This document shows, one piece after another, positions 25,188-33,366 of a stretch of DNA of 64,000 bases. The notes beneath the pieces were generated by a model. It saw only the letters and a list, made by a program, of their open reading frames with translations. It was not told the origin of the DNA and did not search any database. Both the position numbers and the translations under genes were made by a program. Source of the stretch: Ulva prolifera (taxonomy: Eukaryota; Chlorophyta; Ulvophyceae; Ulvales; Ulvaceae); the NCBI GenBank assembly GCA_023078555.1, contig CM041199.1:6515315-6579314 (forward strand), in the 5' to 3' direction. Positions within the stretch are counted from its first letter, which is position 1, and every line of letters starts with the position of its first letter.

Positions 25188-25857
25188 CTCCAGTTTGCAA
25201 ACACATTCGGGCTGTTCACAGCCAGGTTTGAGGTGTCTGATCAGACTGACCATGGGGCAGTCCGCCATGCCAGCCCCAAAATGCAACAGGTCATTGGCTT
25301 GTGTGGCACCTGGAGGAGTGCCACGTGTAAATATTGCTGTTGATGGCTGCTATTTGTCATGCTGTGCGGCTCCAAAACGCCCCAAAAATCATCATTTTCA
25401 AGCCTGGGCTGTGCACCTGTCCAGGCACGCAAAAGCAACACCCCGAATTGCATTCCCACTGAGGTTGTGTTGTCAGAATTGGCTTCCTCAAGGCCAAATG
25501 TCCAGCATGCTGCATCTCCCAAATCCGCCCGACCAGAGTTTCATACTTACCTCAAGAGATGTCCTGTTGCAAGCAGAGCCTCTCACTTTGCACACCAGCT
25601 CCAAATGGCATTCTGCGTGTGGTATCACCCCCGAACATCTGTGTGCTTGACCGTTTCTTGTGCGGAAACTTGCTATGCACTCAATATCACTCAACAAAGG
25701 CATTCACCAGCAGCTTTTTTGCGTGCTTCGCGAATCTGCGATCCAGGTGTCAACAACGCTGTTGTGTAGTGCATGGCGTGGCAGTGTGGTGAGTGGTGCC
25801 GCGTGACGCATGCTGCATGCGAGATTCCAACACACCGAGTTTGGCTGAAAACTGGTG
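25188..25857. repeat. left 670-bp terminal direct repeat of the nested element
   Basis: It is repeated at 30227-30896 with nearly perfect identity; for example GCGTGACGC here reads GCGTGATGC there, and ACTGGTG reads ACCGGTG. Near-identity implies either very recent insertion or a copy mechanism that templates both repeats from one sequence, as LTRs are. Confidence 0.95.
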
Positions 25858-25923
25858 AAGGTGAATTGGACTGTATATCACATATTAATGCCAGCGCTTT
25901 GCACCCGGTCATAACACGTAGTA

Positions 25924-27719
25924 ATGTTAAATATGCATCTTCTGAAGGCTTTTTTGTACGTTTTGAGCCTTGCGGCTGTATTCTGCGATCTGACTCTGGA
26001 CCGCCCGGTGGCACTTCTGGTGATGGACGGTAAGAGTTCATTAAAACGCGCTCCAAGCCGCGAGGCAACAATTAGAATGAATCATATTCCTCTGGCCCTG
26101 ATAGTTGCATCGTCGCAGGTTCTGATGATGCGCCCGGCGCCGAGCACTGCCAATTCCGGACGTGCATGGAGGAGCGATTGCTGCTGATGTTCATGTACGT
26201 TCGTAGCCTAAAACTGAATCAAATTGTCCCTGCAATCGTCGATGGACATTTGCCTACGGATCGGGGGCCTTTGGAGGAGTACGGGCATCTGGAGACCCTG
26301 CACCAAGAGCTTCTGGATCAGCTGAAGGTGAAGAAAAGCGCCTTCAGAGCCAACAAGGAGAAGCATGAGAAAGAGAACTTCTTGTACTATGATTCCAGGA
26401 AACGTGCACGCCCAGCAGACATGGCTCATGATGGGCCTCAAGAAAATGAGCCATTGAATCTCGGCGAGCGGTCTAGAGACAACCTAGCACGAAATGCAAA
26501 TGAGTATGATTCTGCTGTAACCTGAGCCAGCTTCAATGTCAGCCAGTGGTATCGTATGCATGTGTGTCTGGCACCTTGGCTGAGGCCCTTGCTGGTGAAC
26601 AGGGCAATGAAGCGGGTGATCAAAACAGGAACACTGGTGGACCAGCCACCCGCCCTGCCTCAAAGGAAGGCTGCGAAATACTACGACCTGCTCGTTGATG
26701 TCGTGAACGCACTGCTGGAGGGCAGGATCACCAATGCACTACAGAATTCTTTAATGTGCCAATTAATGTGCCATACCACAGCGTGGAACAGGCTGCACGC
26801 TATAACCCCATCATTGACACAGCTTGTGAAGTGTTGGGCCTGACGGAATACAATTCCTTGTGGAGACTGTTGCAGCAGACATTCCCCAAGCTCAGAAAGT
26901 CCAACATCCAGATGATTGGACAAAGAGACACTGGCCAAGCTATCAAGGCAGCACAGGAGCTGCTTGGAAGGGCTCCAATGGACTTCAGCTATGTGTCGAA
27001 AGGCAAGGCTGGCAGCCGCCATTTGAAGCACCACCCCTTGCTGCAGAGGGTTGCTGCGGGATACTTGTTTTTCTACAAATATGCTCAGCTGTTCTGCAAC
27101 GTGTTCTTGGATGCAGCAAAAACCGAGCCTGCAAGGTGGGCAGCTGAGCTCAAAGGCATCACTCATAGAGGCCTACAGCTCCATGAATGGATCGTGCATG
27201 GACTACTGAAGGTTGGCAGCTAGAAACCCAGCCTGCCCCACATTGACAGATGCTTCATCTTGATTGCTCTTTCGTTTGCAGAAACACAAACACAACTTGC
27301 CAGTGCTGTAATTCTACGCCTTCGGGAGCGCACAGCTGGGCTCAAAGGTGTACACTGTGGCAACAGGCAGCAATGCCAGGTGCCCTAAACCAGACCAAGG
27401 AGATGCTGGCAAGGTCAAGCCACAAGCAGGCCTGCTGACATGGGGCAACCACCTGCCACAAGCAACAAAGCTGTGGGTGATGAAGGAACAGTATGGCAAC
27501 GAGCCCGCAGCAATACAGAAGCTGCAAGCTCAAGGCGACAAAGGTGCAGCATTTGTCCAGCAGCACTTCCCCAGGGACACCATCCTCTTCAACGCCAACA
27601 AGTACACACCCGAGGCCTTCTTGGTGTGTATCTACGCAATTACACGAGGCTATCAACAAGCTCTCGCAGCTTGGCGTACTCATGAGACAATTCTTGACCG
27701 TGCTTGCCAGTCTGCCTGA
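25924..27719 (+). CDS. hypothetical multi-exon gene of the nested element
   Basis: Coding-looking segments lie at 25924-26029 (begins MLNMHLLKAFLYVLS, a hydrophobic N-terminus that could be a signal or anchor), then after a GTAAGA...GCAG intron at about 26120-26510 (a charged, Lys/Glu-rich helical stretch with KKSAFRANKEKHEKEN), about 26600-26740, 26756-27210 (helical, no known motif) and 27300-27719. Exon links beyond 26510 are uncertain. At least one frame change or stop near 27310 prevents a clean join, so the gene may be broken or have introns I misplace. I recognise no transposase, polymerase or binding domain. The 3' end overlaps the convergent nuclease ORF by about 80 bases. Confidence 0.4.
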
Positions 27720-28200
27720 TGTCAAACCTATGGCAGTAAACATTGCAATGCGCCAGCGTTGAATCCTTGCGAATGTCCCTGTTAGCAGATACTCTGCCTC
27801 GGTGGCTGTCACCGTCGACTTCTACAGCAAATACATTGCCATTGTTTAGCACGACAAGCAAATCTACTGTGTGCGGCGGCCCACGCCTATACCTGCCGCC
27901 TGCAGCTCTTTTTTTGAGGCCTACAGGACACTCGGGTAGCATGCAAGCTGCACCATCTATTGTGTACATCATATCAGCAATGCTACGACAGACGTCATCA
28001 TGCAGTGTATGTTTACAGGCATATCCATGATGGGGGCAGTTTGCAACCTTGCCACTCCTCCACCTGCCCAGAAAACATACCCTGCCAGCCACACATCCAT
28101 GCACAGCATCAGCGGGGATAATATCAACGCGCCTAGGTACAACTGTCCCTGATAGCAGGGTCTTCAGTCTCTTTGCCTGATCTTGCACCTTTGATTCCAT
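27640..28200 (-). CDS. PD-(D/E)XK-like nuclease ORF (DUF559/Vsr/RAP-like fold), 186 aa
   Basis: An intact single-exon ORF starts with ATG at 28200. Its C-terminal half shows the restriction-endonuclease-like signature: TVDLLVVLNNG, then FAVEVDGDSH (E-x-D-G-x-x-H), then ANRDIRKDSTL, then a strand ending in HRFDIRQ. This order (D in a strand, ExDG...H, RD..KD..L) is that of DUF559-like and Vsr-like nucleases and of RAP domains. The N-terminal half has several Cys and His residues (CPHHGYACKH, CMLPECPVG) that might bind zinc. It lies on the strand opposite to its neighbours, between the plus-strand ORFs and a 131-bp repeat array. A nuclease that makes the cut for insertion is an attractive role but is only inferred. 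A captured organelle RAP-type or repair gene is the alternative. Confidence 0.6.
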   Translation of the reverse strand: MESKVQDQAKRLKTLLSGTVVPRRVDIIPADAVHGCVAGRVCFLGRWRSGKVANCPHHGYACKHTLHDDVCRSIADMMYTIDGAACMLPECPVGLKKRAAGGRYRRGPPHTVDLLVVLNNGNVFAVEVDGDSHRGRVSANRDIRKDSTLAHCNVYCHRFDIRQTGKHGQELSHEYAKLRELVDSLV

Positions 28201-28279
28201 CCTGCATGCACTACACCTGATTGAAAATGACAGCTAGCACAATCTGTGGCAACTGCACATGATCTGATGGCCAGGACAA

Positions 28280-28850
28280 GAACAGCTGCTGCACAGAGTG
28301 TGTGTGCATCCATGGCAATGCACTCAAGCAATTGTGCATTGTGTGAGTGTGTGGAGCAGAGTCTACAGCTGCAGCACCACCCAGCAACTTGGGCAGGAGC
28401 ACAGCAACAAGAACAGCTGCTGAACAGAGTGTGTGTTCATCCATGGCAATGCACTCAAGCAATTGTGCATTGTGTGAGTGTGTGGAGCAGAGTCTATAGC
28501 TGCAGCACCACCCAGCAACTTGGGCAGGAGCACAGCAACAAGAACAGCTGCTGAACAGAGTGTGTGTTCATCCATGGCAATGCACTCAAGCAATTGTGCA
28601 TTGTGTGAGTGTGTGGAGCAGAGTCTACAGCTGCAGCACCACCCAGCAACTTGGGCAGGAGCACAGCAACAGGAACAGCTGCTGAACAGAGTGTGTGTTC
28701 ATCCATGGCAATGCACTCAAGCAATTGTGCATTGTGTGAGTGTGTGGAGCAGAGTCTATAGCTGCAGCACCACCCAGCAACTTGGGCAGGAGCACAGCAA
28801 CAAGAACAGCTGCTGAACAAAGTGTGTGTGCATCCATGGCTATGTACTCA
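28280..28850. repeat. 131-bp tandem repeat array, about 4.3 copies
   Basis: GAACAGCTGCTG-type starts recur at 28280, 28411, 28542, 28673 and 28804, an exact spacing of 131 bases. Units are nearly identical (variants TCTACAGC and TCTATAGC alternate between copies). The array separates the minus-strand nuclease ORF from the plus-strand gene at 29011 and could carry promoter function for both, which is inference. ORFs through the array are repeat artefacts. Confidence 0.95.
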
Positions 28851-29010
28851 AGTATAATAATTGAGCATGGTGCATTGTGCTTGTCTGTGGAGCTGTGGCT
28901 TTGTGTGTGCCCAAGCTGAAGGCCTCACCTGCTGTCACTTGTTCCCTGATTCTTGTGCACGATAGCCTCTGAAATGCTTGCAAAATCCATACCTGCAAAC
29001 GAACTAGTGT

Positions 29011-30153
29011 GTGAGAGCCTGTGCTGTTGCAGCAGATCGGGTGTGCAATGTGCAGAATTCCCACAAGAGTTCTGAACTTCTGCCCAAGGCAGTATGTTCT
29101 TCAGAGTTTCGAATGCTGATGGAGGCAGGTTTCATGCGCGACTTCATGCACAGGGCTCTGGGTGGTGAGTTGTGTGAGGCAACCAAAGCGAGATGGGACG
29201 ACCTGTGCAAGGACTACTACCAGAGGATGGGGTCGCCCCCCGGACTTACATGGCACGATGTGCACTTGCCCTTTGGCATAAGTTTCGACAATGCACCAAT
29301 ACACAAGGCCTTCAGGAAAGCGGTGCTGGTACCACGCGTGCCATTGCTCGCAGAGTTCCGGTCCATCTTCGAGCACGCAATCGCCGGACTCGATTTCAAC
29401 GTCAGTCAGGCATTCCCCGAAGCAGCGGACGTCGTGACCGAGTACTACGTGGGCAAGGCTGCACGTGCGAGGAAGGCGAAGACAAAGAGGGATGCGACGT
29501 CATGGGCGCAAATGATCACTCAGATGAAGAACAGCTATACAGGAGACATCTTCTACGTGATGGTGCAGTTTCAACAGTTCCCATTCACGGGCGAGCATGC
29601 CAAAGTGAAGGAAAGACTCGCTACGGAAGTATTTGACATTCTGGCAGCCCGATTTGAGGCAGCTAGAACAGCGTACCGTATGCAGAACGGCTTCGACTGG
29701 GTATCTCAGTTCCGCCGAGATCAGGCCTTCCGCGATCCGCGGTGGCTGTGCTTCCTGCCAGAGCAGTTCATGCCGCTGGGCAACGCTACTCCCGACCTGC
29801 ACCAGTGCGCTGAACTCCTCGTCGGAATTTACAAGGGCGCCATGAGAACGTGGACCATGCTGCATGATCCAGACGCTCGCGAAGTGCTGCTTGCGAAAAA
29901 TTACGACGCAGAGTTGCATGCCACTTGTCAAGCGCGCAACGAGCCGCTCGGACAGACAGGGCTCAGCATAGAGCGAACGACGATCTCAAACTCTATTGAG
30001 CGTACCTGGACTACTGCTCAAATTGTCGCCGCGCCGTACGGGACTTGGTTCTCGCCAGACAAGCGACCAGATCCGTCTACAGATGAAGTCTTGCAATATG
30101 ACTATGAGGTTATGGGTACAGGAGGTCGCTTTCCTGGTAAGAGATGGGCGTGA
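29011..30153 (+). CDS. uncharacterised 380-aa protein of the nested element
   Basis: A long intact ORF with coding-like composition starts near 29011 (ATG at 29116 gives a shorter form, MEAGFMRDFMHRAL). It is rich in charged and aromatic residues. At about residues 89-97 it reads SFDNAPIHK, which resembles the DNA-x-x-H word around the second acidic residue of DDE transposases, but no other DDE blocks are visible and I do not claim that family. Near the end FPG is followed by GTAAGAG, a good donor; an acceptor CTCCAG lies exactly at the start of the right direct repeat (30227-30232), so the transcript may splice into the repeat. The protein is large enough to be the element's main mobility or packaging factor, but its function is unknown. 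Confidence 0.6.
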   Translation: MRACAVAADRVCNVQNSHKSSELLPKAVCSSEFRMLMEAGFMRDFMHRALGGELCEATKARWDDLCKDYYQRMGSPPGLTWHDVHLPFGISFDNAPIHKAFRKAVLVPRVPLLAEFRSIFEHAIAGLDFNVSQAFPEAADVVTEYYVGKAARARKAKTKRDATSWAQMITQMKNSYTGDIFYVMVQFQQFPFTGEHAKVKERLATEVFDILAARFEAARTAYRMQNGFDWVSQFRRDQAFRDPRWLCFLPEQFMPLGNATPDLHQCAELLVGIYKGAMRTWTMLHDPDAREVLLAKNYDAELHATCQARNEPLGQTGLSIERTTISNSIERTWTTAQIVAAPYGTWFSPDKRPDPSTDEVLQYDYEVMGTGGRFPGKRWA

Positions 30154-30226
30154 TCGCTGTGATGTTCGCAAAATTGTCGCCGGTGGTGCTGTGGATCCTT
30201 AAGCCACCAGCCATCCGGACTGGTTT

Positions 30227-30896
30227 CTCCAGTTTGCAAACACATTCGGGCTGTTCACAGCCAGGTTTGAGGTGTCTGATCAGACTGACCATGGGGCAGT
30301 CCGCCATGCCAGCCCCAAAATGCAACAGGTCATTGGCTTGTGTGGCACCTGGAGGAGTGCCACGTGTAAATATTGCTGTTGATGGCTGCTATTTGTCATG
30401 CTGTGCGGCTCCAAAACGCCCCAAAAATCATCATTTTCAAGCCTGGGCTGTGCACCTGTCCAGGCACGCAAAAGCAACACCCCGAATTGCATTCCCACTG
30501 AGGTTGTGTTGTCAGAATTGGCTTCCTCAAGGCCAAATGTCCAGCATGCTGCATCTCCCAAATCCGCCCGACCAGAGTTTCATACTTACCTCAAGAGATG
30601 TCCTGTTGCAAGCAGAGCCTCTCACTTTGCACACCAGCTCCAAATGGCATTCTGCGTGTGGTATCACCCCCGAACATCTGTGTGCTTGACCGTTTCTTGT
30701 GCGGAAACTTGCTATGCACTCAATATCACTCAACAAAGGCATTCACCAGCAGCTTTTTTGCGTGCTTCGCGAATCTGCGATCCAGGTGTCAACAACGCTG
30801 TTGTGTAGTGCATGGCGTGGCAGTGTGGTGAGTGGTGCCGCGTGATGCATGCTGCATGCGAGATTCCAACACACCGAGTTTGGCTGAAAACCGGTG
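30227..30896. repeat. right 670-bp terminal direct repeat of the nested element
   Basis: This is the partner of 25188-25857. It is followed by ATT (30897-30899) and then by the remaining 80 bases of the gypsy 5' LTR. Small ORFs inside duplicate those of the left copy and are not supported as genes. Confidence 0.95.
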
Positions 30897-31002
30897 ATTG
30901 TTACCCCTGTCTTTCTCTCCTGTCGTTTCTGTACGCTCGCTAGGGTGCCCAGCTCCCTGCGCTACCCGATCAGTCAACAGGTATCGGTGAGACTTCTCTG
31001 CC

Positions 31003-33366
31003 ATGGCCGATCCTAGCGAGTATAGTCAGTTTTATGCGTCTGTCGTTCAGCCTCCAGATGACGATGGCGTACCTCCCGACCTCATCCAACTGTCAGGCTT
31101 CGACGCTTTGCAAGCAGCGGAGCGCGAGGCAATCCGCCTGGCCATATCCCTCCTGCTGACTCTTACGAAGGCTTTCTTCGAAGCGACTCGGCGCTCGTCG
31201 GTCGAGGTGCTGAAGTCGTACGGCCAGGCTTCCCGCACCCTGCTCCAGATGCTCGTCCAAAGCACCACCGACCAGACGCCCCCCCCGTTCGAAGCACTTC
31301 GACGAAGGTCCCACCTGAATGGCGATCAAGTGCGCGAGCAGCTGCGAGCAGCCACTGCGACAACCTGCGCCTCCAACTGGGGTCCACCTGTGGGCTGCGT
31401 GCGCGATCTTCTCTCCGTCAGCGCGATGGCCTTCTACACCTGGACTGGCGGCGCCCTCGCTGCCACCATTCTGGACTTCGTATATTCCTTCTCTACAGAT
31501 GCTGCTGCCTGGGCAACCGTATGGCTACAGTGTCCTGTGGACCACTCCCACCTGGACTTCCCTGCCCTCGCCCTGCGCGTCACGTCGCATCGCGCACGAA
31601 GCACCAGCTCCAGCCCCGCGGCCATGGTGTCGCAGCTCGCCACCCTCGCCGTCAGCGCCATTGAGCCGATTGTACGGTCCATGTACACAGCAGCGTCTAT
31701 CCTACCTGGGACTACAGCGAACTACTTCGAGGAGCAGCTGTTCCGCGCGACATCCGCGCAGGTGGCAGCAGCGCCCGCGCTGCAGTACGCCGGCATCGTG
31801 CGATCGAACTTGGTACTGTCATCCCTGCCTCACGTGTCGAGCCTGCCATGGTACACCCCGAACTTCACAGACGACTCGAGTGCAACCTGGTTTAGATCTG
31901 CTGATTATTTCTTCGCATCCATACATTTTCCTTTGTCTGATGCGGTTCGTGGCGATGCATCCGCTGAGCGAAAGTGGCATCACTACGTGTGCGAAGTTTT
32001 GAACAACCGCGTCTTATGCATGAAACTATCTGAGGCCCAGGTGATCAAACATTTGTCCAAGGGTTTCACTCGTGATGCCATGCACTACCAGGTTGCCACA
32101 GAAAAAGCCATGTCTCCTGAGTGCACCGTTCGTGAATGGCTGGATGCCATACGTGACTTTTTCTTTACCAACGGGCAATTCAGAATGCATATCGAGGGAG
32201 CCTGGAGCAAATACCGTGCTGGAAAAGCCTCCAGCTTCAATGACTTGGTGCATCATGTCCGCATATATTACCAATTGATCTTTCTTGATTATGTGGACTT
32301 GCCTGGCAAAATGTCCCTGCAAGATTTTGCATGGAACTTGTTTGACAAATTGCAGCACCTCATGTCCCCCGAGTGCACCTCAGAGTTGTCAGCCACAGTC
32401 AAAATGTTCATGCCACTACCAGACCTGCTGCAAAAATTGACCGCACATCTGGAGAACAGCCACACATGGCCGACCGAGCGCGCAAATTCACATGCCATAG
32501 CATTTGTCACATGGTGTGTGGACAAGCTGAACACAGCCAAGGAGACAGCCAACACAGCCAAGCGCTTTGCCACATTCTCTGCCAACCATTACCAGGGTGT
32601 AGATTTTGCATCCACCAGCACCCATACCACCCCCACCCGTGAGATACCAGCCCACACATCAGCACCAAAACGAGGCCAGCGGCAGATTGCCATGGCATAT
32701 ACCAATACCCAAAGACCAGGCCAGAGTCGCAGCCAATTTTCCAACAACCATTCAACATATGTGCAGCCATCTACGCCATCTTCCAGCGTCAACCGGGAGC
32801 GCTTACCAGGCCTCCGGGACGCCCGTAAGCTTCCATTCCAACAGAAGCAGGCCTGGCTCGATAATGCCATGGGCAGTCCCACCGTACCACAGTGGATCAA
32901 AGATGTATATGCGTTTGAAGTTGCCAACCACAACGCGCCATTCACCATCCACGGTCTTGCGGCAGCCTGCCGTAAAGAACTCCCTTACTACCTTCCATTC
33001 ACACCCGTGGCCGTCGGGATATTCCTCTTGGAAGCAACTTTCCACCACCGCAAGCGAGTTTGCGGCATCTGCCCCTCCTCCATGCCTGACAGCGACAGGT
33101 ACCACCGCATCGCGGACTGCCCTACCGCGCGTTCCATTGCGCCGGAGGCACTCGCAACCTGGGCGCAACACCCTGCCAACAAGAACAAGTGCCTGATGGC
33201 AGTGGAGCCCGCCGACGAGCTACCGCCGCCACCACCCCCGCCGCCGCAGCCGCAGAGCGCGGCAAACACTCCAAATTCCGCGGGCCCCCGCAATTGCAAA
33301 CGGTATGATGATACCCCTCAGACTCCGAACAAACGAGCACATGCCCCTGGCAACCATATCCGTTGA
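31003..33366 (+). CDS. gag: gypsy Gag polyprotein, 787 aa
   Basis: The ATG at 31003 lies 23 bases after the 5' LTR. The frame is open for 787 codons to TGA at 33364-33366. The N-terminal third is Ala/Ser/Thr-rich; residues about 300-530 have the helical, Trp- and Phe-containing pattern of retrotransposon capsids (WFRSADYFF, WHHYVCEVL, VREWLDAIRDFF); the C-terminal part is Thr/Pro/Gln-rich. A Cys/His cluster at about residues 687-705 (CGIC...H....C) may be a degenerate zinc knuckle for RNA binding. A poly-Pro run follows and the end is basic. Pol continues in the same frame after the single TGA, so Gag-Pol expression may use stop readthrough. Gag forms the cytoplasmic particle that packages element RNA. 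Confidence 0.88.
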   Translation: MADPSEYSQFYASVVQPPDDDGVPPDLIQLSGFDALQAAEREAIRLAISLLLTLTKAFFEATRRSSVEVLKSYGQASRTLLQMLVQSTTDQTPPPFEALRRRSHLNGDQVREQLRAATATTCASNWGPPVGCVRDLLSVSAMAFYTWTGGALAATILDFVYSFSTDAAAWATVWLQCPVDHSHLDFPALALRVTSHRARSTSSSPAAMVSQLATLAVSAIEPIVRSMYTAASILPGTTANYFEEQLFRATSAQVAAAPALQYAGIVRSNLVLSSLPHVSSLPWYTPNFTDDSSATWFRSADYFFASIHFPLSDAVRGDASAERKWHHYVCEVLNNRVLCMKLSEAQVIKHLSKGFTRDAMHYQVATEKAMSPECTVREWLDAIRDFFFTNGQFRMHIEGAWSKYRAGKASSFNDLVHHVRIYYQLIFLDYVDLPGKMSLQDFAWNLFDKLQHLMSPECTSELSATVKMFMPLPDLLQKLTAHLENSHTWPTERANSHAIAFVTWCVDKLNTAKETANTAKRFATFSANHYQGVDFASTSTHTTPTREIPAHTSAPKRGQRQIAMAYTNTQRPGQSRSQFSNNHSTYVQPSTPSSSVNRERLPGLRDARKLPFQQKQAWLDNAMGSPTVPQWIKDVYAFEVANHNAPFTIHGLAAACRKELPYYLPFTPVAVGIFLLEATFHHRKRVCGICPSSMPDSDRYHRIADCPTARSIAPEALATWAQHPANKNKCLMAVEPADELPPPPPPPPQPQSAANTPNSAGPRNCKRYDDTPQTPNKRAHAPGNHIR

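Larger units (their letters stand above)
25188..30896. mobile_element. novel 5.7-kb element with 670-bp terminal direct repeats, no RT
   Basis: Comparison with the intact 3' LTR gives exact ends: the insertion begins CTCCAGTTTGC and ends AAAACCGGTG, with ATT present on both sides (25185-25187 and 30897-30899) but only once in the intact LTR. The two ends are a 670-bp direct repeat (25188-25857 and 30227-30896) with only about two differences seen. The outermost bases form a weak inverted pair (CTCCAGTTT and CACCGGTTT). It does not begin with TG or end with CA. I see no primer-binding site after the left repeat, no purine tract before the right one, and no RT, RNase H or integrase. It encodes a PD-(D/E)XK-like ORF on the minus strand and unrecognised plus-strand ORFs. 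The class is unknown to me. A non-autonomous LTR element with captured genes is the main alternative. Confidence 0.85.
24475..30979 (+). repeat. 5' LTR of the gypsy element, split by an insertion
   Basis: The LTR is 24475-25187 plus 30900-30979, 793 bases in total, matching the uninterrupted 3' LTR at 50088-50880. The insertion sits 80 bases before the LTR end. A TATA-like CATATATT lies near 25099. The first internal bases after 30979 (GGTATCGGTGAG) loosely resemble a primer-binding site complementary to initiator tRNA-Met, but the match is weak. The interrupted LTR would probably not support normal transcription. Confidence 0.95.

Noticed and set aside
25359..25769. 136-codon ORF in the terminal direct repeat (also at 30398-30808)
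   Set aside because: Present twice only because the repeat is duplicated; composition looks non-coding and overlaps several other open frames.
28211..28837. Open frames on both strands through the 131-bp array
   Set aside because: Repeat artefact; identical peptides recur on both strands with no gene signals.
28280..28850. CRISPR-like array (also considered at 37330-38373 and 4809-5905)
   Set aside because: Units are long, directly tandem and have no unique spacers; the gene structure is eukaryotic.
29278..29310. DDE transposase assignment from the DNAPIH word
   Set aside because: Only one of the three acidic blocks is suggested and no NPIE-like block follows; kept as a note only.
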